A stretch of 38,053 nucleotides of DNA from an uncultured Collinsella sp. (GTDB lineage: Bacteria; Actinomycetota; Coriobacteriia; Coriobacteriales; Coriobacteriaceae), in assembly GCA_905213265.1 (NCBI GenBank), contig CAJMHR010000024.1:1-38053 (forward strand), written 5' to 3'. The translations under genes were made by a program, and so were the position numbers. Positions 1 to 8,282 of this stretch are shown here, piece after piece (the stretch's first letter is position 1; each line of letters begins with the position of its first letter). Below the pieces are notes generated by a model that saw only the letters and a list, made by a program, of their open reading frames with translations, had not been told where the DNA came from and searched no databases.

Positions 1-476
1 TCGCGTGCGATCGTGACGTGTTCCGTGTTATCACGAGCGGCATGGCCCGCACCGATCAGACGGCGCGCATCCTCTTCCCGAACGCGGAGCTTGTGGCGTG
101 CCCCGGTCTGCGCGAGATAGATTTCGGCGACTTCGAGGGGCGAAGCGCCGCCGAGCTTAAAGAGGATGCTCGCTACCGCGCCTGGGTAGACTCCTGGTGC
201 GAGACGCGCTGCCCGCATGGCGAGGGCAAGAGCGATTTCACCCGCCGCGTCGTCGCGGCGTTTCGGGAGGCGTGCGAATCGGAGCGCGCCCAGGGGAGTG
301 GGCGCGCCGTCTTCGTCGTTCACGCGGGTACCGTGAAAGCGCTGCTCTCCGAGCTAGCTGTCCCGAAAATGGGATACTTCGACGTGCATACCGAGCCGGC
401 CGGCGCATGGGCCGCCACCTGGGATGGGCGCTGCCTTCGCGACGTTCGCCCCGCTTCGGGGGGCGATGCCCGGTGA
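1..476 (+). CDS. cobC: Alpha-ribazole phosphatase-like histidine phosphatase, 5' truncated by window edge
   Basis: The reading frame is open from the left edge (first full codon at position 3), so the N-terminus with the catalytic RHG motif lies outside the window. What remains has the features of the histidine phosphatase (phosphoglycerate mutase-like) superfamily: a SGMARTDQTA segment equivalent to the usual SPLxRAxQTA, an LREIDFGDFEG motif, and the second catalytic histidine in VVHAGTVKALL. In cobalamin pathways this family removes the phosphate from alpha-ribazole phosphate or adenosylcobalamin phosphate in nucleotide loop assembly. The role is inferred from its place: its stop codon overlaps the cbiB start (TGATG), and six further cobalamin genes follow on the same strand. 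A general phosphatase role cannot be excluded from the fragment alone. Confidence 0.8.
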   Translation, partial: ACDRDVFRVITSGMARTDQTARILFPNAELVACPGLREIDFGDFEGRSAAELKEDARYRAWVDSWCETRCPHGEGKSDFTRRVVAAFREACESERAQGSGRAVFVVHAGTVKALLSELAVPKMGYFDVHTEPAGAWAATWDGRCLRDVRPASGGDAR

Positions 477-1450
477 TGACGATTCTTGCCGTCGCCGTCG
501 GGTTCGCGGCCGACCTTGCCTTCGGCGACCCGCGCTGGCTTCCCCATCCCGTCGTCGCCATGGGGCGCGCGATCACGTGGGCCGAAGGCCGCCTGCGGGG
601 CGCATTCCCGCAAACGTCCGCGGGCACGCGCGCCGCAGGGCTTGTGCTCGCCGTGGCGCTTCCGCTTGCGTGTGGGCTTTTGACCTGGGGAATCCTGCAG
701 CTTTGCGGCATGGTTCACCCCGGCTTGCGCTTCGTGGTCGAGGCATGGGCGAGCTATCAGATTCTCGCGGCATGCGAGCTGCGCCGCCAGAGCCTGGCCG
801 TGGCCCGCGCGTTCTCGAAGGGTGGCCTTGTCGCGGCGCGCGAAGCCGTCGGGCTCATCGTGGGACGCGACACGTCTGTTCTCGACGAGCAGGGCGTCGC
901 GCGTGCCGCCGTGGAAACGGTGGCGGAGAACGCGAGCGACGGCGTCATCGCGCCGCTTTTCTACCTTATGATCGGGGGTGCGCCCTTGGGCATGGCGTAC
1001 AAGGCGGTGAACACGCTCGACAGCATGGTGGGCTACAAAAACGCGCGTTACATCGACTTCGGCTGCGCCTCGGCGCGCCTCGACGATGCGGTGAACTGGA
1101 TTCCCTCGCGCTTGTCGGCCCTGTTTATGATCGCCGTGTGCCCGTTCGTCGGGCTCGACGCGTGCGGGGCGGCGCGCATCTGGCGCCGCGACAGGCGTCG
1201 CCATGCGAGCCCGAACGCGGCGCAGACCGAGTCGGCGTGCGCGGGCGCGCTCGGGCTGCGCCTGGCAGGACCCGCGGTGTATTTCGGCAAGCTCGTTGAG
1301 AAACCGACGATAGGCGACGCGTACCGCGAAATCGAGTGGGGCGACATCGCCCGGGCGACAAGGCTCATGCTCGCCGCGTCCGTATGCGCGCTCGTCGTCT
1401 TCGGCGCCGCGCGCGCGGCGGTCGTGCTCGCCGTGGGGGTGATGGCATGA
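476..1450 (+). CDS. cbiB: Adenosylcobinamide-phosphate synthase CbiB (CobD family)
   Basis: Predicted 324-residue integral membrane protein that joins (R)-1-amino-2-propanol phosphate (or its equivalent) to adenosylcobyric acid, giving adenosylcobinamide phosphate. The ATG at 476 overlaps the previous stop and gives the typical N-terminus with DLAFGDPRWLPHPVVAMGR, a CbiB signature; the frame is open further upstream but that part has no family likeness. Later motifs include ETVAENASDGVIAPLFY and NTLDSMVGYKN, both typical of the family. Several hydrophobic helices are visible, including one at the C-terminus, as expected for a membrane enzyme. It sits between cobC and cobD, whose product supplies the aminopropanol phosphate substrate, and the cobD start overlaps its stop (ATGA), which suggests translational coupling. 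Confidence 0.95.
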   Translation: MTILAVAVGFAADLAFGDPRWLPHPVVAMGRAITWAEGRLRGAFPQTSAGTRAAGLVLAVALPLACGLLTWGILQLCGMVHPGLRFVVEAWASYQILAACELRRQSLAVARAFSKGGLVAAREAVGLIVGRDTSVLDEQGVARAAVETVAENASDGVIAPLFYLMIGGAPLGMAYKAVNTLDSMVGYKNARYIDFGCASARLDDAVNWIPSRLSALFMIAVCPFVGLDACGAARIWRRDRRRHASPNAAQTESACAGALGLRLAGPAVYFGKLVEKPTIGDAYREIEWGDIARATRLMLAASVCALVVFGAARAAVVLAVGVMA

Positions 1451-2670
1451 GGGAAGACCACGCCGCGCCCCGGGCTGCCGGGGTAATCCTGCGCGCCCGT
1501 GCGCATGGGGGTAGCACGCAATCGCTCGGCATCGCTTGCGAAGGGGGCGCCTCCGATCTCATTGACTTCTCGGTGAACGTGAATCCGGCAGGCCCCTCGC
1601 CGCGCGCTGTCGCCGCAGCTTGCAAGGCGCTTTCTCGAATCGACGCATACCCCGATAGGGAAAGCCGCGCCCTCGTTCGCGCCCTAGCGCGCGCCCAGGG
1701 CATTCCCGAAGATACTATCGTCTGCGGCGCGGGCGCGTCCGACATCATCTGGCGGCTCGCTGCGGCGGTGCGCCCGAAACGCATCGTCGTGTGCGCGCCG
1801 ACGTTCTCTGAATATGCGGAGGCGGCATCGTACTACGGCGCATGCGTGCAGGAGTTCCCGCTCTCCGAAGCGGACGACTTCGACGTGCCCGCCTCCTTCG
1901 CCCGCGCGATCGAGGGGCCGGGAGACGTGGCGTACCTCTGCAATCCGAACAACCCGACGGGGCGCCTCGTCGACCCCCGCGTGATCGATGCCGCGGCTCG
2001 CCGCTGCGAGCAGGTGGGCGCGCTGCTCGTCGTGGACGAGTGCTTCCTCGGATTTGCGCCCGACGCCCGCGAAAGGAGCGTGGCCGCACGCGCCGCGTGT
2101 TCGCGCCATGTGGCCGTGCTCTCCGCGTTTACCAAGCTCTACGGAATGGCGGGGTTGCGGTTGGGATATCTGATCAGCGGAAACGCCCAACTCATCGAGG
2201 GGATTCGCCGGGCGGGGCAGGCGTGGCCTGTCTCCTCGGTCGCCGAGGCCGCGGGCATCGCCGCCCTTGAAGACGTCGAATACGTCTCACGCACGCGCGA
2301 TGTATTGGCGGGCGAGCGAGCGTGGCTTTCCCACGAGCTCTCCTCGCTCGGGCTTTTCGTCGTGCCGTCGGATGCGAACTTCCTTTTAGTCCGCACGCCG
2401 GCGAAAGACATCCCCGAGCGCCTGTATAAACAGGGGGTTTTGGTCCGCACGTGCGACTCGTTTTCGGTACTGTCCCGTTTCTGGTGCCGCGTCGCGGTGC
2501 GCACGCGCAAGGAGAACGCCCGGCTTGCGATGGCGTTCAGTCGCGCGCTTCGGGCGGAAGGCGCATCGGGCGAAGGCGAACCCGACGAACGGGGCGGCGC
2601 TTCTTGCAGCGGCGCTATGGCGGGCGCGGATGGCCGAGGCTCGGCGAAGGAGGTCGATACCCGTGGGTAG
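1447..2670 (+). CDS. cobD: L-threonine-O-3-phosphate decarboxylase CobD (aminotransferase fold I)
   Basis: Predicted 407-residue PLP enzyme of the histidinol-phosphate aminotransferase-like family. It decarboxylates L-threonine phosphate to (R)-1-amino-2-propanol phosphate, the linker of the nucleotide loop. Visible motifs: IDFSVNVNPAGPS near the N-terminus, YLCNPNNPTGRL, VVDECFLGF, and the PLP-binding lysine at about residue 230 in SAFTKLYGMAGLRLGY. The ATG at 1447 overlaps the cbiB stop. Sequence alone does not fully separate it from HisC, but its place between cbiB and cobQ and the DFSxNxNP start favour CobD. The C-terminal 40 or so residues after the fold are rich in Gly, Glu and Arg and look poorly conserved. 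The cobQ start lies inside its last codons. Confidence 0.92.
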   Translation: MREDHAAPRAAGVILRARAHGGSTQSLGIACEGGASDLIDFSVNVNPAGPSPRAVAAACKALSRIDAYPDRESRALVRALARAQGIPEDTIVCGAGASDIIWRLAAAVRPKRIVVCAPTFSEYAEAASYYGACVQEFPLSEADDFDVPASFARAIEGPGDVAYLCNPNNPTGRLVDPRVIDAAARRCEQVGALLVVDECFLGFAPDARERSVAARAACSRHVAVLSAFTKLYGMAGLRLGYLISGNAQLIEGIRRAGQAWPVSSVAEAAGIAALEDVEYVSRTRDVLAGERAWLSHELSSLGLFVVPSDANFLLVRTPAKDIPERLYKQGVLVRTCDSFSVLSRFWCRVAVRTRKENARLAMAFSRALRAEGASGEGEPDERGGASCSGAMAGADGRGSAKEVDTRG

Positions 2671-4162
2671 GGCGAAGCCCATCATGATCCAGGGCACCAT
2701 GTCGAACGCGGGGAAGAGCCTGCTTGCGGCGGGGCTGTGCCGTGTGCTTTCGCAGGACGGCCTGCGCGTGGCTCCCTTCAAGAGCCAGAACATGGCGCTC
2801 AACAGCGGTGTCACGGCCGATGGGCTCGAGATGGGGCGCGCCCAGATCATGCAGGCCGAGGCGTGCGGCATCGCGCCCGACGTGCGCATGAACCCCATCC
2901 TGCTCAAGCCCGAAAGCGACCACCGAAGCCAGCTCATCGTGGCCGGCAAGGCGCAGGGAGCCTTCGCTGCGAGGGACTACTTCGCGCGAAAGAAGGCGCT
3001 CATGCCGCAGATTTTGGAGGCGTTCGATTCGCTCGCGGAGGAAAACGACGTCATCGTCATCGAGGGCGCCGGCAGCCCCGTCGAAATCAACCTTGCCGAA
3101 AACGACATCGTCAACATGGGGCTCGCGCGCGCCGTGTCCTCCCCCGTGCTGCTCGCGGGCGACATCGACCCAGGCGGGGTGTTTGCCCAGCTCTACGGCA
3201 CGGTCGCGCTCTTTGCACCCGAGGACCGCGCGCTCTTGCGGGGGCTTGTGGTGAACAAGTTCCGCGGCGATGTGGAAATCCTGCGCCCGGGTTTGGCCCC
3301 GCTCGAGAAGATGTGCGGGGTTCCCGTCGTGGGGGTCGTGCCGTATCTTACGCTCGACCTGGACGACGAGGACTCGCTCGCGCCGCGCCTATCTGCCCGC
3401 GAGGCGCGCGGCTTCATCGACGTCGCCGTCGTGCGCCTTCCGCATCTGTCGAACTTCACCGACTTCGACCCGCTTTCGCGCGTGCCCGGCGTGGGCGTGC
3501 GCTACGTTTCCTCGTCGACCGATCTGGGCCGACCCGACCTGGTGGTGCTCCCCGGCTCGAAGACCACGCTCGACGACGCGCGCTGGCTTGCGGCTAGCGG
3601 CATCGGAGCCTGTGTATGCGCGCTTTCGGGCGCGGGCACGCCGGTGCTCGGCATATGCGGAGGCTACCAGCTTTTGGGAGACGAGCTTTCCGACCCGCAC
3701 GGCAGGGAAGGCGCTGGCACCGCGCGCGGGCTCGGGCTCATCCCTGCAAGTACGGTGTTCAAGGAGGAAAAGCGCCTCGCCCAGTCGGAGCTTCGCATCA
3801 CGGGCGCCCAAGGCGCGTTCTCGGTGTGGAACGGCATGACGGCTCGCGGGTACGAGATTCACGACGGCGAAACGACCGTCTCCTGCGCCCCTGCGGGCAC
3901 GATTGGCGGCAAACCAGAAGGCGCGGCCTGCGGAAACGTGTTCGGAACCTATCTCCACGGCCTGTTTGACGAACCGGGGGTGGCGCTCGCCCTCGCGCGC
4001 TCGCTTGCGCGCATGCGCGGTCTGCCCGAGAGCGTCGTGGGTGCTGCGGGCGCGGCGTCCGCAGCCGATCACCGTGCGCGCGAGTTCGACCGCCTGGCCG
4101 ACGGCGTGCGCGGGGCGCTCGACATGGAGTATGTCTACCGCATTATCGAGGAGGGCGTATGA
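2663..4162 (+). CDS. cobQ: Cobyric acid synthase, glutamine-hydrolysing (CobQ/CbiP)
   Basis: Predicted 499-residue enzyme that amidates the b, d, e and g side chains of adenosylcobyrinic acid a,c-diamide, using glutamine and ATP. The N-terminal dethiobiotin-synthetase-like domain begins with the P-loop GTMSNAGKS (residues 11-19), followed by FKSQNMALNSGVT and NDIVNMGLAR. The C-terminal class I amidotransferase-like (GATase1) domain has the nucleophile Cys332 in GICGGYQLLG and a YLHGLFD motif. I chose the GTG start at 2663 because an AAGGAGGT ribosome site lies just upstream and because it gives the usual short lead-in to the P-loop; the frame is open to 2525 but only through cobD coding sequence. 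The gene overlaps cobD by 8 bases and cobO by 4 (ATGA). Confidence 0.95.
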   Translation: MGRAKPIMIQGTMSNAGKSLLAAGLCRVLSQDGLRVAPFKSQNMALNSGVTADGLEMGRAQIMQAEACGIAPDVRMNPILLKPESDHRSQLIVAGKAQGAFAARDYFARKKALMPQILEAFDSLAEENDVIVIEGAGSPVEINLAENDIVNMGLARAVSSPVLLAGDIDPGGVFAQLYGTVALFAPEDRALLRGLVVNKFRGDVEILRPGLAPLEKMCGVPVVGVVPYLTLDLDDEDSLAPRLSAREARGFIDVAVVRLPHLSNFTDFDPLSRVPGVGVRYVSSSTDLGRPDLVVLPGSKTTLDDARWLAASGIGACVCALSGAGTPVLGICGGYQLLGDELSDPHGREGAGTARGLGLIPASTVFKEEKRLAQSELRITGAQGAFSVWNGMTARGYEIHDGETTVSCAPAGTIGGKPEGAACGNVFGTYLHGLFDEPGVALALARSLARMRGLPESVVGAAGAASAADHRAREFDRLADGVRGALDMEYVYRIIEEGV

Positions 4163-4674
4163 TCCACGTGTATCATGGCGACGGCAAAGGTAAGACCACG
4201 GCGGCGATGGGGCTCGCCCTTCGCATGCTCGCCGCAGGCCGCCGCGTCGTTGTCGTGCAGTTCCTGAAAGACGGCGAAAGCGGGGAGGCGCGCCTGCTCG
4301 CCGAGCATTTCGGCGTGCCCGTGTTCGCGGGGAAGGTGTCGGACAAGTTTACCTGGTCGATGACGTCGGAAGAACTTGCCGCTACGTGCGAGCTGCACGA
4401 TGGGAACCTCGCTTCCGCGCTCGCCGAGCTCGAGGGCGCGCAGGAGGGGCTGCTCGTGCTCGACGAGGCGTTCGACGCGCTTTCGAAGGGGCTTGTCGAC
4501 GAGGCGCTCGTGGACCGCGCGCTCGATATGTCCGCGCGCGGCGTCGAAGTAGCGCTCACCGGGCGCGCGCCTTCCCGCAAGATCGTGGAGAAGGCCGACT
4601 ACATAACCGAGATGCGGTGCGAGAAACACCCCTACGAGCAGGGGATATGTGCAAGGGAAGGAGTGGAGTACTAG
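4159..4674 (+). CDS. cobO: Corrinoid adenosyltransferase, CobO/BtuR type
   Basis: Predicted 171-residue ATP:co(I)rrinoid adenosyltransferase, which places the upper 5'-deoxyadenosyl ligand on the cobalt. It opens with the family's P-loop, YHGDGKGKTTAAMGLALR, and carries the other family motifs VVVVQFLKDG, LLVLDEAFDAL (Walker B region) and the C-terminal EKADYITEMRCEKHPYEQGICAREGVEY, which is close to the usual CobO ending. The length matches the family. The ATG at 4159 overlaps the cobQ stop, and the next gene begins with no spacer, so it is co-translated within the cobalamin operon. Other adenosyltransferase families (PduO, EutT) lack this N-terminal P-loop, so the assignment to CobO is firm. 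Confidence 0.95.
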   Translation: MIHVYHGDGKGKTTAAMGLALRMLAAGRRVVVVQFLKDGESGEARLLAEHFGVPVFAGKVSDKFTWSMTSEELAATCELHDGNLASALAELEGAQEGLLVLDEAFDALSKGLVDEALVDRALDMSARGVEVALTGRAPSRKIVEKADYITEMRCEKHPYEQGICAREGVEY

Positions 4675-5316
4675 ATGGATTCCAAGGAGATGGCGCCCGG
4701 CGACATCGAGCGGCGCAGCTTTGAGATCATCACCGAAGAGCTCGGCGGCCGCACTTTCCCGCCGCTCGAAGAACCCGTCGTGAAGCGCGTCATCCACACC
4801 ACTGCTGACTTCTCGTACGCCGATTCCCTCGTGTTCACCCATGACGCCGCGCACTGTGCGCTCGACGCACTGCGCGCAGGGGCCACGGTGCTCACCGATA
4901 CGAACATGGCGCTCGCAGGCATAAGCAAGCCCGCGCTCGCGAAGATCGGCTGCAAGGCTGTGTGCTACATGGCCGACCCTGATGTCGCCGCAACGGCGCG
5001 CGCCGCGGGCACGACTCGCGCCGTTGCGAGCATGGACAAAGCTTGCGGCATCGAGGGTCCGCTCATCGTGGCCGTCGGCAACGCTCCCACAGCACTTCTG
5101 CGCCTCGCCGAGCTCATGGACGCGGGGAAGATCGCGCCCGCGCTCGTCGTTGGGGTGCCGGTCGGGTTTGTGAACGTGGTCGAGGCGAAAGAGGAGCTAC
5201 TCGCGCGACGCGTGCCGGCCATCGTCGCGAGGGGTCGCAAGGGCGGTTCGACCGTGGCGGCCGCCATTATGAACGCGCTGCTCTACCAGATCACGCGCCC
5301 AGGCGGCCCGAAGTGA
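4675..5316 (+). CDS. cbiC: Precorrin-8X / cobalt-precorrin-8 methylmutase
   Basis: Predicted 213-residue enzyme that moves the C-11 methyl group to C-12, giving hydrogenobyrinate or its cobalt form, cobyrinate. Family features: an IERRSFEII segment near the N-terminus, the catalytic histidine at residue 41 in RVIHTTADFSYADSL, TDTNMALAGISK, VGNAPTALLRL, GVPVGFVNVVEAKEEL and the RGRKGGSTVAAAIMNALLY ending. The start is directly after the cobO stop (TAGATG). The symbol cbiC (cobalt-early, anaerobic route) rather than cobH is inferred: the anaerobic gut-type context suggests it, but no strictly anaerobic-specific gene (such as cbiD or cbiG) is inside the window to prove which route is used. Confidence 0.95.
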   Translation: MDSKEMAPGDIERRSFEIITEELGGRTFPPLEEPVVKRVIHTTADFSYADSLVFTHDAAHCALDALRAGATVLTDTNMALAGISKPALAKIGCKAVCYMADPDVAATARAAGTTRAVASMDKACGIEGPLIVAVGNAPTALLRLAELMDAGKIAPALVVGVPVGFVNVVEAKEELLARRVPAIVARGRKGGSTVAAAIMNALLYQITRPGGPK

Positions 5317-6086
5317 CGGCGCCCGCATCCGCGCCGGCGCTGCGCATCTTCGCCGGCACCACCGAGGGCCGCCTTCTGTGCGAATGGGCGAGCGGGGTGG
5401 GCATCCCCGCCCGTGCCTACGCGGCAACCGAGTACGGAGGCGAGCTTTTGGGCGAGCTTTCGGGCATCGAGGTGCTTGCGGGCAGGCTCGACGAGGCCGA
5501 CATGGAGCGCGAGCTTTCCGGCGCGCGCATCGTCGTCGACGCCACGCATCCCTTCGCTACGCTCGCAAGCGGCAACATCCGGGCCGCTTCGCTCGCCGTG
5601 GGTGCACGATGCCTGCGCCTTGCGCGCCCGGTCGAGGCGCTGCCCAAAGGCGTCGTCTCGGTCGAGTCGATCGCCTGCGCGGCGCGCTTTCTCTCCGAGA
5701 ACCCGGGTCGCGCGCTTCTCACGACGGGGAGCAAGGAGCTTGCTCCCTACACGCGCGTCGCCGATTTCGCGGAGCGCTTCTTCGTGCGTGTGCTCCCGCT
5801 GCCCGGTGCTATAACGAAGTGCATCGACGCGGGGTTTTCGCCGTCGCACGTCATCGGCATGCAGGGGCCCTTCACCCGCGAGCTCAACGTGGCGATGCTT
5901 CGGCAGGTGGGCGCCCAGTGGCTTGTGACCAAGGACTCGGGAACCGTAGGCGGCACGGCCGAGAAGATCGCCTCCGCGCACGACGTGGGAGCGCGCTGTA
6001 TCGTGGTCGCCCGTCCCGCCGAGGGAGGCGGGGCCCTTTCGCTTCGGGAAGTGGAAGACGCGCTCTTACGGGAGTTCGCGCGCTAG
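5313..6086 (+). CDS. cbiJ: Precorrin-6A / cobalt-precorrin-6A reductase
   Basis: Predicted 257-residue reductase of the macrocycle in corrin synthesis, using a reduced nicotinamide cofactor. The GTG at 5313 overlaps the cbiC stop and leads directly into the family start LRIFAGTTEGRLL; the frame is open much further upstream, but only through cbiC in another frame. Other visible CbiJ/CobK motifs are VVDATHPFATLASGNI, GRALLTTGSKELAPY, HVIGMQGPFTRELNVAML and LVTKDSGTVGGTAEKI. It is the last recognisable gene of the cobalamin operon here: just after its stop the sequence turns into a transposase remnant and a palindromic element, so anything that once followed may be lost or displaced. Confidence 0.93.
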   Translation: MTAPASAPALRIFAGTTEGRLLCEWASGVGIPARAYAATEYGGELLGELSGIEVLAGRLDEADMERELSGARIVVDATHPFATLASGNIRAASLAVGARCLRLARPVEALPKGVVSVESIACAARFLSENPGRALLTTGSKELAPYTRVADFAERFFVRVLPLPGAITKCIDAGFSPSHVIGMQGPFTRELNVAMLRQVGAQWLVTKDSGTVGGTAEKIASAHDVGARCIVVARPAEGGGALSLREVEDALLREFAR

Positions 6087-6129
6087 GCGCTCGCCGCGCC
6101 TGCGCGCCCTCCCGCCTGCGAGGAGGAGC

Positions 6130-6207
6130 GCCCCGAGCAAGCTCGACCCGTACAAGCCCGTCATCCGCCAAAAGCTCGAGGACGATGCCCGGAACTGGCG
6201 CAAGCAG
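6130..6207 (+). pseudogene. Remnant of an IS21-type (IstA-like) transposase
   Basis: A short open stretch reads SKLDPYKPVIRQKLEDD followed by ARNWRKQ, which resembles the N-terminal part of IS21-family IstA transposases, where an SKLDPYK-like segment and a run ending in RKQRHT precede the integrase core. The similarity breaks off straight after KQ, where the next few bases enter the palindromic element at 6213-6289 and soon reach a stop codon. No start codon, terminal repeats or IstB partner are visible. It is read as a dead fragment marking an old insertion at the end of the cobalamin operon. It is judged by eye only; a protein search would settle it. Confidence 0.5.
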
Positions 6208-6212
6208 CCCTT

Positions 6213-6289
6213 CAATAAGTTGCGGTGAAATAGTGTCTGTTTTTGCTGCTAGATAGCATATTCAGTCCCTAATTCACCGCAACTTGTTG
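6213..6289. repeat. 77-bp palindromic intergenic element with 20-bp imperfect inverted ends
   Basis: The two ends (6213-6232 and 6270-6289) are inverted repeats matching at 18 of 20 positions, with a perfect 13-bp core AAGTTGCGGTGAA / TTCACCGCAACTT. About 37 bases lie between them. The element fills the gap between convergent cbiJ and the ABC permease, ending 8 bases before the permease stop codon. It could act as a two-way terminator, but there is no T-tract after either arm, so a small non-autonomous mobile element or a dispersed repeat is at least as likely. Confidence 0.6.
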
Positions 6290-6297
6290 GTGGTGGC

Positions 6298-7512
6298 TTA
6301 CTGGTAGCGTAGGCACTCCACCGGGTCGAGCTTTGCTGCGCGGCGAGCGGGATAGAAGCCAAAGATTACGCCGATGCCGACCGATACGGCAAACGCGCTC
6401 AACACTGTCGTAATGGAGAAGCTTGGCGTGATCGTCCCGGTAGCTCCAAACTCGCTCATGATGCCCGTGCTTGCGGCAAAGAACGTGAGTCCCCATGCCA
6501 GCAGATAGCCAATCAGGACACCCAACAGTCCACCGGTGACGCACAGCGCCGAAGACTCGGCCAAAAACTGCGCGGTGATATCGCGACGACTGGCGCCCAG
6601 AGCGCGGCGGATGCCGATCTCGCGTATGCGCTCCGTCACGTTGGTGAGCATCATGTTCATAATGCCGATACCGCCGACAAGCAGTGAGATGCTGGCGACA
6701 GCACCCATGATGAGCGAGAACGCGCCCATAAAGGAGTTGAGTGCATCGATGGCGCTTTTCATGGATGTCGCCGATACACTGTCGTACTCATCCTCCTCCT
6801 CGATGCCCTTCATCGCGCGCACCTTGGACTCGATGGTCTTGCAGAGTTCATCCATGTCCGTGCCCTCGGCGGCAAGTGCCGTCACGCTGGGGAATGAAGG
6901 ATTCTCGTCGCCAAACAGCCCGGAGATGGTTTCGCGTGGCATATACAGCGTGAGCGAGCCCATGGAGTCGCTGCCCCCATCAATCACGCCTACAATCTGC
7001 ACCTCGCCGTTGGACACCTTAATAGTCTTGCCCACCGCGTCCTGTTCGTTGCCGTAAAGCTGATCGGCGCCGCCGCGGCTGATGAGCGCCACGCGCGAGC
7101 CTGATTGAGACTCGGCCTGGGAATAGGTACGCCCCGCAACGATCTTGCCGGCCCCCACCGCGTCGAGCATGTCGCTATCGACGCCCTGCGCCATGACGGT
7201 ATAGCTTTTATCGCCGGACTTGTACTCGGTATACGCGCTGTCGACAATGCCGATCTGCTCTATCTGCGGCACCAGTTTTTGAAGCTTCTCGATGTCCGAC
7301 TCGGTGAGTTCTTGCGACGAATAGATCTGAACCATACGAGCTGCGTTGAGGCCTAGGCTGTTGACCAAGCTGTTTTGGATGCCGCCGATGAGCGAAGTCA
7401 TGGCAATGACCGAGGCAATGCCGATGACAATGCCCAGGATGGTGAGCAGGCTGCGCCCCTTGTTGGCCTCGAGCGAGTGAAGGGCTTCCTGGATGAGATC
7501 GCGGGCGCTCAT
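6298..7512 (-). CDS. ABC exporter permease, MacB/YknZ (FtsX-like) type
   Basis: Predicted 404-residue membrane subunit of a MacB/YknXYZ-like exporter. The order is typical: a short N-terminal cytoplasmic helix (LIQEALHSLEANKGRSLLT), one membrane helix with LGIVIGIASVIAMTSL, a large outside MacB_PCD-like domain (about residues 50-270), then the FtsX domain with three membrane helices and the conserved GIMNMMLTNVTERIREIGIRRALGA stretch, ending in FGFYPARRAAKLDPVECLRYQ. The ATG overlaps the stop of the ATPase gene (ATGA), so the two are coupled. It is the last gene of the adaptor-ATPase-permease operon. The substrate cannot be told from sequence; relatives export peptides, antibiotics or toxins or respond to envelope stress. 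Confidence 0.93.
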   Translation of the reverse strand: MSARDLIQEALHSLEANKGRSLLTILGIVIGIASVIAMTSLIGGIQNSLVNSLGLNAARMVQIYSSQELTESDIEKLQKLVPQIEQIGIVDSAYTEYKSGDKSYTVMAQGVDSDMLDAVGAGKIVAGRTYSQAESQSGSRVALISRGGADQLYGNEQDAVGKTIKVSNGEVQIVGVIDGGSDSMGSLTLYMPRETISGLFGDENPSFPSVTALAAEGTDMDELCKTIESKVRAMKGIEEEDEYDSVSATSMKSAIDALNSFMGAFSLIMGAVASISLLVGGIGIMNMMLTNVTERIREIGIRRALGASRRDITAQFLAESSALCVTGGLLGVLIGYLLAWGLTFFAASTGIMSEFGATGTITPSFSITTVLSAFAVSVGIGVIFGFYPARRAAKLDPVECLRYQ

Positions 7513-8282
7513 GCCACCACTCCTTTCGGCGGGTTGGCGGAGGCGGTAATCATGGGCAGGCTATCTACGGCGCTGCGCAGGGTCCGCGGTGCATGTGGAA
7601 TATACGCGCCGTCGTGAATGCGACCGTCGCGAATGGTCACGGCGCGGTCAGCTTCGGCAGCAATACCGGGGTCATGTGTGATGAGCACGATGGTTTTGCC
7701 GCGCTCCTGAAGTCTATGGAAGGTCTCCATTACAAGCGCTCCAGTGGCGGAGTCCAGGTTTCCCGTCGGTTCGTCGGCCAGAATGATAGGCGGGTCATTG
7801 ACAAGGGCGCGCGCGATGGCGACACGCTGCATCTGGCCGCCCGAGAGCTCGGATATGCGGTGGTCCCAGTGGTCGACCGGTAGCGTGACGGCCTGCAGCG
7901 CGTGCACGGCGCGCATTTCGCGCTGGCTACGGGGCACATTGGTGTAGGCCAGCGGCAGCATGACGTTTTCGATAACCGATAGGCGCGGCAGCAGGTTGAA
8001 GCTCTGAAAGACAAAGCCAATGCTCAGGGCGCGAACTTCGGTGAGCTCATCATCATCGAGCTCGGCCACGTTGAGCCCTTGCAGGTAGTAGTCGCCCGCC
8101 GTCGGCTTATCCAGGCAGCCTAGGATGTTCATGAGCGTTGATTTGCCCGAGCCCGAGGGGTCAGTGATAGCGACGAATTCGCCGCTCATTACCGCAAGGC
8201 TCACGTTGTGCAGGATGTGGGCGCAACCTGCCTCGCTCTCAAAGATGCGGTGCACGTTGCGGATGTCGATAACGGGACGCAT
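7509..8282 (-). CDS. ABC exporter ATPase, MacB/LolD/YknY type, with altered Walker A
   Basis: Predicted 257-residue nucleotide-binding subunit that powers the exporter. It has the LolD/MacB-family features: a Q-loop region GFVFQSFNLLPRLSVIENVMLPL, the signature LSGGQMQRVAIARAL, Walker B IILADEPTGNLDS and the switch histidine in IVLITHDP. The Walker A reads DPSGSGKST (residues 41-49) instead of the usual GPSGSGKST, so the first glycine of GxxGxGKST is an aspartate; the catalytic lysine and serine are kept. The sequence is clear here, so this is either real or a single-base error (GGC to GAC). Its start overlaps the adaptor stop by one base (TAATG) and its stop overlaps the permease start. A C-terminal extension of about 30 residues follows the switch region. 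Confidence 0.94.
   Translation of the reverse strand: MRPVIDIRNVHRIFESEAGCAHILHNVSLAVMSGEFVAITDPSGSGKSTLMNILGCLDKPTAGDYYLQGLNVAELDDDELTEVRALSIGFVFQSFNLLPRLSVIENVMLPLAYTNVPRSQREMRAVHALQAVTLPVDHWDHRISELSGGQMQRVAIARALVNDPPIILADEPTGNLDSATGALVMETFHRLQERGKTIVLITHDPGIAAEADRAVTIRDGRIHDGAYIPHAPRTLRSAVDSLPMITASANPPKGVVA

Noticed and set aside
197..475. Longer N-terminus for CbiB upstream of 476
   Set aside because: The upstream part is cobC in another frame; the family start motif follows directly after the ATG at 476.
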